In this document: positions 1 through 8,669 of the stretch, piece after piece
How the letters are laid out: each line of letters starts with the position of its first letter
Numbering within the stretch: the first letter of the stretch is position 1
NCBI RefSeq assembly: GCF_007644045.2
Contig: NZ_VMDW02000136.1
Location: forward strand, 1-64,000
Direction: 5' to 3'
Source of the DNA: Vogesella urethralis
Lineage (GTDB): Bacteria; Pseudomonadota; Gammaproteobacteria; Burkholderiales; Chromobacteriaceae
Length of the DNA stretch: 64,000 bases
Made by a program: the position numbers and the translations under genes
The notes under the pieces: generated by a model
Told to the model about the DNA's origin: nothing
The model's database searches: none
The model's input: only the letters and a program-made list of their open reading frames with translations

Positions 1-83
1 AATTACTGGCGGAGAAATCCGGTAAATTAGCCTTGGACTCTAAAGCGTAGTGCTACTGAGATTGGGGGGACGTCGACTTGTAT

Positions 84-115
84 AAAAAAGCCGCCAAGTT
101 ACAGGCGGCTTTTTA
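84..115. terminator. Bidirectional intrinsic terminator
   Basis: The stem GCCGCC (90-95) pairs with GGCGGC (104-109) around an 8-nt loop. It is flanked by an A-run on the left and a T-run on the right, so it can terminate transcription from both directions, including that of the small minus-strand gene just to its right. Confidence 0.8.
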
Positions 116-135
116 TTTCAATGCCTTATGTATGT

Positions 136-333
136 TTATTCATCATCGGCGTGTTTGCCACAAAAATGACATTCCTCCCCATACGCAGGATCAAAAGGGC
201 CTGGCCCGGTGACAATTGGTGAGTCATTCTTGCCGTGTAACTCATTAAAGCACTCATCGCAGCAAGTCACAGTTGGGTACTGATCTGCTGTGCGATCAGC
301 TGACATGTCGCCACAAATTTCGCATGACTTCAT
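136..333 (-). CDS. Small Cys-rich (zinc-ribbon-like) hypothetical protein
   Basis: This 65-residue acidic protein has CxxC pairs near its N-terminus (SCEICGD), middle (CCDECF) and C-terminus (ECHFCGK), a layout that suggests metal binding. I chose the ATG at 333 because a good Shine-Dalgarno (AAGGAAAG) lies just upstream; a TTG-started form nine codons longer is less likely. It ends just before a terminator and lies downstream of the integrase on the same strand, so it probably belongs to the integrated element. I do not recognise the family. The Cys pairs could equally be structural. Confidence 0.6.
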   Translation of the reverse strand: MKSCEICGDMSADRTADQYPTVTCCDECFNELHGKNDSPIVTGPGPFDPAYGEECHFCGKHADDE

Positions 334-439
334 ATCTTCTTTCCTTTTAGGTTGATTCAAGAAAACTAATGATAAAGCAATTTAATGCCCATGTGCTTTT
401 GTTTGTATACTCTTGATCCATTTGGGTTAATGGTGTTCT

Positions 440-1600
440 TCATCGCTCACCCGTCACAAAATCCGCCCAGCGTTCCATTAGCCGCCTACGCTCGTCCAGG
501 TACTGGGCGTGGTTGTAGGTGGCTTTCATTTTGTTTTCTTCTGCGTGTGCCAGCTGCATTTCAATCAGGTGTGACGGGTAGCCCTGGCCGTGTAGGTGGG
601 TAGAGAAGGTGGCGCGCAGGCCGTGCGGGCTAGTGGGGGCTTCCAGGGCAATCATCACCTTGCGCAGCGTGGCTTCAGACATGGCTTCGCCAGGTGTGCG
701 CTGGTTGGGGAAAACGTACTGGCTATCACCGCTCCAGTCGATGGCGGTTTGGATGAGCGCTACGGCCTGGTCGGGCAGGGGAACAGTGTGAGTGCGGCGC
801 TTTTTCATCTTGGCCGCAGGAATGGTCCACAGTTTCTTGTCCAGATCGAGCTCGCTCTTTTCCATGCGCCGCAGTTCGTTGGTGCGTACGGCCAACAGCA
901 TCAGCAGTTGCAGTGCGATGCGGGTGGTGCCAGTGCCGCGATAGGTGAGGATCTTGCGCCATAGCGCTGGCGGGTCTTCGGCGGCCTGGTGGTGTTTGAC
1001 GGGTGGTGCGACGATGGCGCGCTTGATGGAGGCTGTGGGGTCGATGTCGCAGCGCAGGGTAGCTACGCCGTAGCGGAATACTTGGCCGCACACGTGCCGA
1101 AAGCGCGAGGCGGTGTTGGCGATGCCGCGTGCTTCCAGCTGCTTCATGATATTGAGGATCACGATTGGCTTGATGCTGGCCAAGGGCAGGGGGCCGAACT
1201 TGGGGAAGCCGTATAGTTCAAGCAGGCGGATGGACTGGAATGCCGTGGTCTCTTTGCCTTGTAGCCGTACTTTTTCGTAGAACTCGCGAGCGACAGCTTC
1301 GAAGGTAGACAGGCCCTGCTCGATGACCTCCAGCTTTTCGGTTTGTCGTACCGTCACCGGGGAGCGGCCTTCGGCAATCAGCAGCTTGGCGTTGTCGCGC
1401 GCCTCGCGGGCGGCGGACAACGAAACCTGCGGGTACTGGCCAATGGCGTATAGTTTTTCCTTGCCGGCCAGGCGGTATTTCAGGCGCCAGAGTTTGGCGC
1501 CGTTCTTCTTCACCAGCAGGTACAATCCACCCATGTCGGCGAGCTTGTAATCCTTGTCTTCGGGCTTGGCGTTACGGACTTTGGCATCGGTGAGCGGCAT
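440..1600 (-). CDS. P4-type tyrosine integrase (DUF4102 N-terminal domain)
   Basis: This 386-residue site-specific recombinase would catalyse integration and excision of a mobile element. The N-terminus (MPLTDAKVRNAKPEDKDYKL..GGLYLLV) is the arm-binding domain typical of P4-like integrases. The C-terminal catalytic domain shows the first Arg in LLAVRTNELRRM, the HxxR box in HGLRATF, and the nucleophilic Tyr in HAQYLDERRRLM. I chose the ATG at 1600 because family members start this way; an in-frame GTG at 1633 is possible. The gene seems intact and lies at the right edge of whatever element extends left of the window, since the next genes to the right look like chromosomal core. The attachment site is not identified. 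Confidence 0.9.
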   Translation of the reverse strand: MPLTDAKVRNAKPEDKDYKLADMGGLYLLVKKNGAKLWRLKYRLAGKEKLYAIGQYPQVSLSAAREARDNAKLLIAEGRSPVTVRQTEKLEVIEQGLSTFEAVAREFYEKVRLQGKETTAFQSIRLLELYGFPKFGPLPLASIKPIVILNIMKQLEARGIANTASRFRHVCGQVFRYGVATLRCDIDPTASIKRAIVAPPVKHHQAAEDPPALWRKILTYRGTGTTRIALQLLMLLAVRTNELRRMEKSELDLDKKLWTIPAAKMKKRRTHTVPLPDQAVALIQTAIDWSGDSQYVFPNQRTPGEAMSEATLRKVMIALEAPTSPHGLRATFSTHLHGQGYPSHLIEMQLAHAEENKMKATYNHAQYLDERRRLMERWADFVTGER

Positions 1601-1649
1601 GGCAATATCGCTAATGTTTTTGTAGTGAATCACGATAATAACGATTCGG

Positions 1650-1670
1650 TACCCCCAACGATACCCCCAA
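1650..1670. repeat. Tandem TACCCCCAA direct repeats upstream of integrase
   Basis: Two copies of TACCCCCAA start at 1650 and 1662, 12 bp apart, about 50 bp upstream of the integrase start. Similar GGGGGTA-type repeats often precede P4-like integrase genes (from memory). They could bind the integrase, its excision factor or an autoregulator. Confidence 0.55.
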
Positions 1671-1878
1671 TTTTTCTGGATGCCCCAAGATGTCTGTAGA
1701 CGATACTGGAAATTTACTTGTTTAAAAACAGTGGTTTGTGAATTTTGCGTGGATGGTCGTAGACGTGGCTAGATCTACTTCACGCTTCATGAACTTTGAC
1801 CAGATCAAAGACTACCAAGAGGTCGCCGAGTCGGTGAACGTGTAAGTGTGCTGATCGCGTACTGAGCGAGAAGTCCTG

Positions 1879-1928
1879 GAGGATGCAGTCCGTGCCGGTA
1901 ACGGCATAGGCTGCATCCTCTTTCTTTT
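1879..1928 (+). terminator. Intrinsic terminator
   Basis: GAGGATGCAG (1879-1888) pairs with CTGCATCCTC (1911-1920) and is followed by TTTCTTTT. It is oriented to the right, consistent with the end of a plus-strand gene whose body is now missing or displaced upstream. Confidence 0.75.
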
Positions 1929-2204
1929 CAGAATTATGTGGTGGTGACTTGAGTGGTTCGGCAAGCGGAGCGGCAAAGCAATAACAGGCAAAATTGGTCG
2001 CAACTTGTATGCTGCACTAGCCACTTGCGTGATGGCCGGTCTGGTCAGGTCGGTACAGGCTGGACCCAAGCCTTGGCGGTTGTCGTGCCTAGGCTTGCGG
2101 CCTGCTGATGAGGTGCCGGGCAGAACGGACTGTAAGGTGTGGCCGGGGCCGACCTGCTACTCCAGCATCTTGTTATCGGTGAGTATTTATATACCTTGTT
2201 GTAT

Positions 2205-2246
2205 GCGACGTAATATATTTGATAGATATTTGAATATATTCGTCGC
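2205..2246. repeat. AT-rich inverted repeat upstream of GGDEF/EAL gene
   Basis: The arms GCGACG-t-AATATATT (2205-2219) and AATATATT-CGTCGC (2233-2246) form a 14-bp stem with one bulged base and a 13-nt loop. It sits in a markedly AT-rich patch about 57 bp before the GGDEF/EAL start. There is no T-run, so an operator or leader structure is more likely than a terminator. Confidence 0.5.
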
Positions 2247-2302
2247 TCCAGTGCGGCTCGCCACATCCGATCACTGGTAGCCGTTACAAGGTAAATGCGC
2301 TT

Positions 2303-5300
2303 ATGCCTGCTTCGCCGCGTCACCGTTTCATCCGCCTGGTGGTATTGGCCTACTGCGTGTTGGCCGCACTGTGGATTCTGCTATCCGACAGCTTGCTGCT
2401 GCTGGTGGCAGACGCCGATAGCATGGTGGTGCTGTCTACCTACAAAGGGTTGGTGTTCGTACTGGGTACGGCGGCCTTGCTGTATTTTTCGCTGGGTGCC
2501 GTGCCGGCAGATAACCCGTCTCCGGCAGCTGGCTTGCTGGAAAGCTGGGCAGAGCGGCTGGCCAAACAAAGCATTCCACGCTGGCTGGCTTATCTGTTTG
2601 CCTTGGCGGTGAGCTTGGCCACACTCGGCTTGCGCGACCTGTTGCCGATCAGCGTCAGCCAGCAGCCTATGCTGATCCTGTTCATGCTGCCCATCCTGCT
2701 CAGCGCACTGCTGGGGGGAATGGGGCCCGGTCTGCTGGCAACCATCCTGACCGTGCTGGGCGTGGATGAGATGGCCAGCCCGGCTTTTCATACCGCGCAG
2801 GCAGACCCGGGTTTGCGTTTGCAATGGGGTTTCCTGCTGTTGTGCGGGGTTGCCATCAGCTTGTTCAGCGGCTGGTTACGCCGCTTGGCCAGTCGTAACG
2901 AACGGCACCGGCGTTTGCTGGATGCGGTAGTGTCGGGTACGTCTGATGCGGTGTTCGTCAAGGATCGCCAGGGGCGCTACCTGATGCTCAACGATGCGGC
3001 AGCGACCATTGTGGGCCGGCCTGCGGATGAGGTGCTGGGGCAAAACGACCATGCCCTGTTCGATAGCGATTCGGCCACCCGCTTGATGCAGGTGGACGAA
3101 GGCATTATGCGGTCCGGTGTACTGCATACGCATGAAGAGCACCTGCGGTTGCAAGATGGCACCGCACTGGTGTTTCTGGTGACCAAAGGCCCGGTGTTGT
3201 CTGCAGATGGCGAAGTGGTCGGCCTCTTCGGCATTTCGCGCGACATCAGCCAGCAAAAGCAGGACGAGCAGACCTTGCGCCTGCGCGAGCAGCAACTGGC
3301 GCGGGTGTTGGAAGGTTCGGATCAGGGTTACTGGGACTGGAATATCCAGACCGATGATTTTGAAATCAGCCATCGCTGGAAAACCATGCTGGGTTACGCT
3401 GCCGATGCGCAGGGCATCTCGCGCGAAGACTGGCTGGCGATGATCCATCCGCAAGACTTGCCGCAGGTCATCCAGGCCATGCAGGCACACCTGGCGGGCG
3501 AGACGCCCGCTTACGAAATGGAAATGCGGTGCCGTAGCCAGACAGGCAATTGGCGCTGGATTTTGTCTCGTGGCCGGGTGTTGTCGCGAGATGATGCGGG
3601 CCGGCCGCTGATCATGTCCGGCACCCATACCGACATCACCGAACGCAAGATTTACGCCCTGGCCCAACGCGAGGCGGCGGTCGTATTTGATAGCAGCTAC
3701 GAAGGTATCATGGTGGTGTCGCCTGCTGGCGTCATCACCAAGGTGAATGCCGCGTTCACGCGTATTACCGGTTACCCGGAGGCCGAGGTGCTGGGGCAGT
3801 CTCCCAACTTGCTGTCGTCCGGGTTGCATGGGCCGGCTTTTTATCAGGCGCTGTGGATGCAGGTAAAGCAGCAGGACTTCTGGCGTGGCGAAATCTGGAA
3901 CCGCCGTCGGGATGGCGAGCTGTACGCCGAGCTGCTGTCCATATCGGTGGTGCGCGACCAGCAAGGGAAAATCCAGCATTATGTCGGTATCTTCTCGGAT
4001 ATTACCCAGCTCAAGGCGCATGAGGCCGAGTTGGACCGCATTGCCAATTACGACCCGCTGACCAATATTCCCAACCGCCGCTTGCTGTCGGACCGGCTTG
4101 AGCAAGCGCTGCTTCATTGCCGCCGCCATGAAAAGTACTGTGCGGTATGCTTTCTTGATCTGGATGGTTTCAAGGCCATCAACGACCTGTATGGTCATGA
4201 TGTGGGGGACCAGCTGCTGGTGGCGCTCACCGAGCGGCTGAAGTCGGTGCTGCGTGCCGACGACACGCTGGCGCGACTAGGCGGTGACGAGTTTGTCCTG
4301 CTGCTGTCCGATCTGAATGGTGCCGCCGAATGCATGCCGATACTGGACCGTTTGCTGGCCACGGTACGGCAGGAGTTCATGCTGGGGGATGTGGTTATCC
4401 GTACTAGTGCCAGTATCGGTATCAGCCTGTTTCCGCTGGATGATGCCGATGCCGATACCTTGCTGCGCCACGCAGACCAGGCCATGTACCAGGCCAAGGA
4501 ATCCGGCAAGAACTGCTATCTGCTATTCGACCCCGAAAATGACCGCCGCGCCCAGCAGCACCGCAGCATGCTGGCCATGCTGGAAATGGCGCTGGCCTGT
4601 CAGCAGTTCGTGCTGTATTACCAGCCCAAGGTTGATTTGCGTGACGGCCGGCTGGTCGGGGTCGAGGCGCTGATCCGCTGGCAGCACCCGGAGCAGGGTT
4701 TGCTGGCGCCGGCGGCCTTTTTACCTGCACTACAGGGCAGCGAACTGGAAACGCACTTCGGGCGCTGGGTGCTGGACGCTGCGGTGGCACAACTGGCGCA
4801 ATGGCAGTCGGAAGGCATGGCAATGTCTGTCAGTATCAACGTGGCGGCCCGCTACCTGCTGCACCCGGACTTTTTAGATCATATCCAGCAAGCCCTGACG
4901 CGTTACCCGGCAGTGTTGCCCGGCATGCTGGAGCTGGAGGTGCTGGAGTCGGCCGCCCTGGACGATCTGGCCCAGGCGCTGCAGGTGCTGCAACGGTGCA
5001 GTGCGCTGGGCGTGCACTTTGCGCTGGACGATTTCGGCACTGGTTACTCTTCGTTGACCTATCTGCGGCAGTTACCGGTAGACACCCTGAAGATCGACCA
5101 GAGTTTCGTGCGCGGCATGCTGGAAGACCGTGACGACCTGGGTATTGTCGCCAGTGTCATCCAGCTGGCGGGGGTGTTCCGGCGTCAGGTCATCGCCGAG
5201 GGCGTAGAGACGTTGGCGCACGGTGTGGCTCTGGGGCAGATGGGTTGCCATCTGGTACAGGGTTACGGTATCGCCCGGCCCATGCCGGCCGCCGAGATTC

Positions 5301-5365
5301 CCGGTTGGGCCGAGCAGTGGCAGCAGCAGGGCGTATGGCGGCAACTGGCTTCGTCCGAAATCTGA
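2303..5365 (+). CDS. Membrane PAS-GGDEF-EAL cyclic-di-GMP sensor protein
   Basis: This 1020-residue membrane protein probably makes and/or degrades c-di-GMP. Two hydrophobic segments (about 9-65) are followed by a four-helix membrane module (about 92-195, KdpD/DUF4118-like). Three PAS domains follow (about 205-320, 330-450 and 455-570), then GGDEF and EAL. The GGDEF signature is intact (residues 660-664) and preceded by an RxxD inhibitory site (RADD). The EAL motif (788-790), DDFGTGYSSL and the KIDQSFV stretch are also present, so both activities look possible. It is alone on its strand, with a convergent LysR gene downstream. The input signal is unknown. Confidence 0.93.
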   Translation: MPASPRHRFIRLVVLAYCVLAALWILLSDSLLLLVADADSMVVLSTYKGLVFVLGTAALLYFSLGAVPADNPSPAAGLLESWAERLAKQSIPRWLAYLFALAVSLATLGLRDLLPISVSQQPMLILFMLPILLSALLGGMGPGLLATILTVLGVDEMASPAFHTAQADPGLRLQWGFLLLCGVAISLFSGWLRRLASRNERHRRLLDAVVSGTSDAVFVKDRQGRYLMLNDAAATIVGRPADEVLGQNDHALFDSDSATRLMQVDEGIMRSGVLHTHEEHLRLQDGTALVFLVTKGPVLSADGEVVGLFGISRDISQQKQDEQTLRLREQQLARVLEGSDQGYWDWNIQTDDFEISHRWKTMLGYAADAQGISREDWLAMIHPQDLPQVIQAMQAHLAGETPAYEMEMRCRSQTGNWRWILSRGRVLSRDDAGRPLIMSGTHTDITERKIYALAQREAAVVFDSSYEGIMVVSPAGVITKVNAAFTRITGYPEAEVLGQSPNLLSSGLHGPAFYQALWMQVKQQDFWRGEIWNRRRDGELYAELLSISVVRDQQGKIQHYVGIFSDITQLKAHEAELDRIANYDPLTNIPNRRLLSDRLEQALLHCRRHEKYCAVCFLDLDGFKAINDLYGHDVGDQLLVALTERLKSVLRADDTLARLGGDEFVLLLSDLNGAAECMPILDRLLATVRQEFMLGDVVIRTSASIGISLFPLDDADADTLLRHADQAMYQAKESGKNCYLLFDPENDRRAQQHRSMLAMLEMALACQQFVLYYQPKVDLRDGRLVGVEALIRWQHPEQGLLAPAAFLPALQGSELETHFGRWVLDAAVAQLAQWQSEGMAMSVSINVAARYLLHPDFLDHIQQALTRYPAVLPGMLELEVLESAALDDLAQALQVLQRCSALGVHFALDDFGTGYSSLTYLRQLPVDTLKIDQSFVRGMLEDRDDLGIVASVIQLAGVFRRQVIAEGVETLAHGVALGQMGCHLVQGYGIARPMPAAEIPGWAEQWQQQGVWRQLASSEI

Positions 5366-5366
5366 G

Positions 5367-5390
5367 CGCTTGCCGCGCGTCAGGCAAGCG
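5367..5390. terminator. Hairpin between convergent genes
   Basis: CGCTTGCC (5367-5374) pairs with GGCAAGCG (5383-5390). It lies between the GGDEF/EAL stop and the last codons of the convergent LysR gene. There is no clear T-run, so termination strength is uncertain. Confidence 0.45.
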
Positions 5391-6318
5391 GTACCAGCCG
5401 GGCGATGCTGTCTGCCACCAGCTGGCACAGGTAACGCAACGGTGCGTGCTGCTGCTGGCGGCGGTGCCACACCAGTTCGATATCGATGCCCAGGTCTGCC
5501 GGCAGTGCCACGGCGGCCAGCTCGCCGTGCTGGCGCAGCAGTGGCAGGTACAGGCCGGGCTGGATCGACAGCAACGGCGCTTGTTGCAGCGACTGGGCAA
5601 TGGTGGCCAGGTTGGCCGCCAGCGCCACGATGCGCCGTTGCAGGCCATGCTGGGCAAACCAGTGGTCGACGATGCCGCTGGCGGTGCCGCGGTAGCTGCT
5701 GGCCAGCTGTGGCACCGCCGCCAGCGCGGCCAGTGCCGGCGCGGGCGGTAGGTTCACTTGCTGCGGCGAATACACGGCGCAGAAGCCGGTGTGGCCCGCG
5801 GCCTGGCGGTTATGCCAGGCCTGCAGCGACAAGGGCGCTGCCGTGACCACCAGGTCTACCTCGTCGCGGTCCAGCGCCTGCAGTTGCTGATCGATCTCCA
5901 GCAACTGGGCACGTAGTTGCAGCCCGGGGGCTTCTGCGCGCAAGCGGGCCAGCAGGGCGGGAAACAGCAGGGTTTCCAGCCCGTCGGGCATCGCCAGCCT
6001 CAGCACGCCTTGCATGTGCGCAGGCTCCTGGCTGTCTCCTTTATCCAGCAGTCGGCGGGCGTCCTGGAGCCAGCTGGCGACGGCGGGGGCCAGGGCCAGC
6101 GCACGTGGCGTGGCCTGCATGCGGTTGCCTTGGCGCACAAAGAGCGGGTCGTCCAGCAGGCGGCGCAGGCGGCCTAGTGCGTGGCTCATGGCCGGCTGGC
6201 CGATGTGCAGGCGCGCTGCCGCCCGGCTGACGTGCTGCTCCTGCATCATGGCGTCGAATACCACCAGCAGGTTGAGGTCCAGCCGCAGCAACTGGCTATG
6301 GTTATCGATGTGATGCAT
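5380..6318 (-). CDS. LysR-family regulator divergent from MFS exporter
   Basis: This 312-residue DNA-binding regulator has an N-terminal winged helix-turn-helix (LNLLVVFDAMMQEQHVSRAA..QPAMSHALGRLR) followed by a LysR substrate-binding domain. The wording resembles the NodD/NahR-like branch. I chose the ATG at 6318 because upstream in-frame starts would run into the operator. It is divergent from an MFS transporter, with a near-perfect ATC-N9-GAT palindrome between them, so it most likely controls that transporter and itself. The inducer is unknown. Confidence 0.9.
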   Translation of the reverse strand: MHHIDNHSQLLRLDLNLLVVFDAMMQEQHVSRAAARLHIGQPAMSHALGRLRRLLDDPLFVRQGNRMQATPRALALAPAVASWLQDARRLLDKGDSQEPAHMQGVLRLAMPDGLETLLFPALLARLRAEAPGLQLRAQLLEIDQQLQALDRDEVDLVVTAAPLSLQAWHNRQAAGHTGFCAVYSPQQVNLPPAPALAALAAVPQLASSYRGTASGIVDHWFAQHGLQRRIVALAANLATIAQSLQQAPLLSIQPGLYLPLLRQHGELAAVALPADLGIDIELVWHRRQQQHAPLRYLCQLVADSIARLVPLA

Positions 6319-6332
6319 GAGTCTTATCTTAT

Positions 6333-6351
6333 CAATCGATTTCATCGATTG
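6333..6351. promoter_or_regulatory. LysR operator (ATC-N9-GAT palindrome)
   Basis: CAATCGAT-TTC-ATCGATTG is a perfect 19-bp inverted repeat. It contains ATC-N9-GAT, the consensus of NodD-like LysR sites. Another ATCGAT half-site follows at 6361-6366. It lies between the divergent LysR and MFS starts, as expected for an autoregulated LysR pair. Confidence 0.75.
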
Positions 6352-6396
6352 CATTGCAAAATCGATAATACGGTTTTGTTTGATGGCCGCTACACC

Positions 6397-7806
6397 ATGT
6401 CAACGCTGTTTCCCCGCCCGCTTACCCGCCACCATTTGCTGATCGTGTTGCTGCCCTTGCTAGACTACCTGCAGAACGTGATGGTGATGTTCGGGGCCGG
6501 GGCCATCCTGGCGGGCAGCCACGGCACACTGGACAACTTCGGCCAACTGGTTGCCGCTTGTGCGGTAGTCAGTTGCGCCATGATCGCCGCTCACCGCTGG
6601 TGCGTACAGCGGCTGGGCTACCGGCGCTTTTTGCAAGTGTCCTTGCTGTTGCTGGCGCTGGGCGCGCTGCTGTGCAGCCGGGCTGACGCCTTTGCCGGCG
6701 TGCTGCTTGGCCGTCTGTTGCAGGCGGCAGGGGGCGCGGCCTTGTTTACCGCCGCGCGGGTGCAGATCCAGCATTACCAGGGCCCGGCGCGCGGGCAAAC
6801 CATCTTGCTGCTGCCGCTGGGCATCATGCTGGGCGCCGGTAGCGCCCCGCTGTTGGCGGCGGCCAGCCTGCACTGGCTGGGCTGGCGCGCGCTGTTCTGG
6901 CTGCCTTTGCCGCTGCTGGGGCTGACGCTGTGGCTGACGCGCAGTATGCCGGCGCACGAACCGGTGGCCGATGCCCAGCGCAGCCATGGCGCCGCCAGTG
7001 GCTTGTTGTGGTTGTTGCCGGGGGTGGCGTTGTGGCTGTTTGCGCTGGAGCAGGTGCGGCAGGTGCCACTGGCCGCCGGCGGCCTCAGCTGGCTGCTGGG
7101 CCTGGCCGGTTGCGGCTTGCTGCTGGGCCACGTCCGCCAGCAGTGGCGTCGCCAGCGCGGTTTGCTGCCGTACGCCCGCTTTGCCTCGGGCCATTATCTG
7201 TGGGGCATGGCCGCTTACGGTTGCGGTTATGTGCTGGCGGCCGGCATGGCGTACCTGCTGCCCTTGTACCTGCTGCACGGCCTGCAGCTGGATTTGCTGG
7301 ATAGCGGCCTGTTGCTGGGGGGCAGTACCTTGCTGGCCATTCCGGGCGTGGTGCTGCATTTTGTGCTGATGCGACGTTGGCCGAAGCCGGTACGCTACGT
7401 GCAGCTGGCCATGCTGGCGCTGGTGTTGGCGTGTGCCCTGTTGGCCACGGCCAGCCGGCAAGACCTTGGCTGGCTGCTGCTGGCGTGCACGCTGTGCCAC
7501 GCCGTGTTCATGCCGTTTTTGCTGGGCACGGCCGCCGGCACCACCTTCGCGCGGGTGGACGAGCAGGTGTTCAGCCAGGCCTACCAGGCCAAAAACATGC
7601 TGCGCGAGCTGGCGGGCGCCTTGGGGGTATCGTGGGCCGGCCTGGGCTTGCAAGCACTGGCCGGCCAGCCCGCCGCCCGATTGCCGGCGTTGCCCCAGGT
7701 TTTGCAGCAGGCGGTACCCTTGCTGCTGGCCGGGGTGGCGTTGGCCGCGCTGGTGTGTGGCGGGCTGCTGGTGTGGCAGCGTCGCCGGCTGGAGGCGCTG
7801 GCCTGA
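6397..7806 (+). CDS. MFS transporter, probable drug-type exporter
   Basis: This 469-residue integral membrane protein has about 12-14 hydrophobic helices and a loop WCVQRLGYRRF resembling the MFS loop between helices 2 and 3. LGRLLQAAGGAALFTAARVQIQ and PLGIMLGAGSAPLLAA resemble DHA2/EmrB-like drug exporters. The ATG at 6397 follows the shared LysR operator. The substrate cannot be read from sequence. The 5' region of the open frame overlaps the LysR gene and is not counted as coding. Confidence 0.85.
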   Translation: MSTLFPRPLTRHHLLIVLLPLLDYLQNVMVMFGAGAILAGSHGTLDNFGQLVAACAVVSCAMIAAHRWCVQRLGYRRFLQVSLLLLALGALLCSRADAFAGVLLGRLLQAAGGAALFTAARVQIQHYQGPARGQTILLLPLGIMLGAGSAPLLAAASLHWLGWRALFWLPLPLLGLTLWLTRSMPAHEPVADAQRSHGAASGLLWLLPGVALWLFALEQVRQVPLAAGGLSWLLGLAGCGLLLGHVRQQWRRQRGLLPYARFASGHYLWGMAAYGCGYVLAAGMAYLLPLYLLHGLQLDLLDSGLLLGGSTLLAIPGVVLHFVLMRRWPKPVRYVQLAMLALVLACALLATASRQDLGWLLLACTLCHAVFMPFLLGTAAGTTFARVDEQVFSQAYQAKNMLRELAGALGVSWAGLGLQALAGQPAARLPALPQVLQQAVPLLLAGVALAALVCGGLLVWQRRRLEALA

Positions 7807-7901
7807 GCCGCCTCCACCAGCCGGATTAGGCCCTTCGGGGCTTACCGCAATGCCGCCGGGCTGCTATCTTGGCGGTTTTGTCACGTCGCCTGCGTCATTC
7901 C

Positions 7902-8417
7902 ATGTCTACTTCCCGTTTGCACAGCCCGGTGCTGGGCCTGGCCGGCTGGTCCGGCAGTGGCAAGACCACGCTGCTGGAGCAGCTGCTGCCCAGGTTGGCC
8001 GCCGCCGGCTTGCGCGTGTCGGTGGTGAAGCACAGCCACCACGCCGTCGCGTTCGATACCCCGGGCAAGGATAGCTACCGCCATCGTGCTGCCGGTGCCG
8101 CGCAGGTCATGCTGCTGGGCGATTGCGGCGTGGCGGTCTACGAAGACCTGGCTGCCCCGTTGGACCTCTCTGCCCAGCTGGCGCGCTTGCAGCCGGCAGA
8201 CCTGGTGATCCTGGAAGGGCAGAAGTGGTTAGCCGTGCCCAAGCTGGAAGTGCACCGCCCGGCGCTGGGCAAGGCCTTGCTGCAGCAGGACGACCCCGAC
8301 ATTCTGGCAGTCGCCACCGATGCCGCCCTGCCGGCGCTGGCGGTGCCGCAACTCGACCTCAACGATATCGATGCCATCGCCGCCTTTGTGCTGCGCTGGC
8401 GGGAGCAACAAGCATGA
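7902..8417 (+). CDS. mobB: Molybdopterin-guanine dinucleotide biosynthesis protein MobB
   Basis: This 171-residue GTP-binding adaptor assists attachment of GMP to molybdopterin, making the MGD cofactor used by NarG. The P-loop [10 protein letters not shown] lies near the N-terminus, followed by the family motifs VVKHSHH and DTPGKDS(Y/W)RHRAAGA and the LVILEGQK segment. It starts at the ATG at 7902, and its stop overlaps the moaD start by four bases (ATGA). It is the first gene of mobB-moaD-moaE, placed just upstream of the nitrate reductase genes that need the product. Confidence 0.93.
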   Translation: MSTSRLHSPVLGLAGWSGSGKTTLLEQLLPRLAAAGLRVSVVKHSHHAVAFDTPGKDSYRHRAAGAAQVMLLGDCGVAVYEDLAAPLDLSAQLARLQPADLVILEGQKWLAVPKLEVHRPALGKALLQQDDPDILAVATDAALPALAVPQLDLNDIDAIAAFVLRWREQQA

Positions 8418-8668
8418 GCAGCATCCGCATCCTGTACTTTGGCCGTCTGAAAGACGCCGTCGGCCACGCCGACGAAACCCTGGACTGGGCCGGTGGCAGC
8501 ACCAGCCAGCTGCTGGCGCAACTGCGCGGCCGTGGCGAGGCGTGGGCCGGCGCGCTGGCCGAGGGCCAGGTGTTCCGCCTGGTCGTCAACCAGCAGATCG
8601 TGCGCGGCGACGCCGACATCCCGGTCGGGGCCGAAGTCGGCATTCTGCCGCCGGTAACGGGGGGCTGA
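8414..8668 (+). CDS. moaD: Molybdopterin synthase small subunit MoaD
   Basis: This 84-residue ubiquitin-fold sulfur carrier ends in the required Gly-Gly (PPVTGG), which carries the thiocarboxylate sulfur inserted into c[15 protein letters not shown] and [24 protein letters not shown] are typical of the family. It overlaps mobB by four bases and is followed one base later by moaE, its partner in the synthase, so the three genes should be translationally coupled. Confidence 0.96.
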   Translation: MSSIRILYFGRLKDAVGHADETLDWAGGSTSQLLAQLRGRGEAWAGALAEGQVFRLVVNQQIVRGDADIPVGAEVGILPPVTGG

Positions 8669-8669
8669 C

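Larger units (their letters stand above)
1634..2302. other. Gene-poor junction between integrase and chromosome
   Basis: No convincing gene lies in this 669-bp stretch. It holds tandem TACCCCCAA repeats by the integrase (1650-1670), a short frame ending at 1849 that looks like the 3' end of a lost gene (MNFDQIKDYQEVAESVNV), a terminator (1879-1928) and an AT-rich inverted repeat (2205-2246). The attachment junction is probably between about 1634 and 1790, but I see no tRNA. Confidence 0.5.

Noticed and set aside
1789-1851. Small 18-codon gene
   Set aside because: Too short, no ribosome site; better explained as the leftover 3' end of a gene.
7829-7844. Terminator after the MFS gene (AGGCCC-TTCG-GGGCTT)
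   Set aside because: Short stem with no T-run, so I do not call it a terminator.
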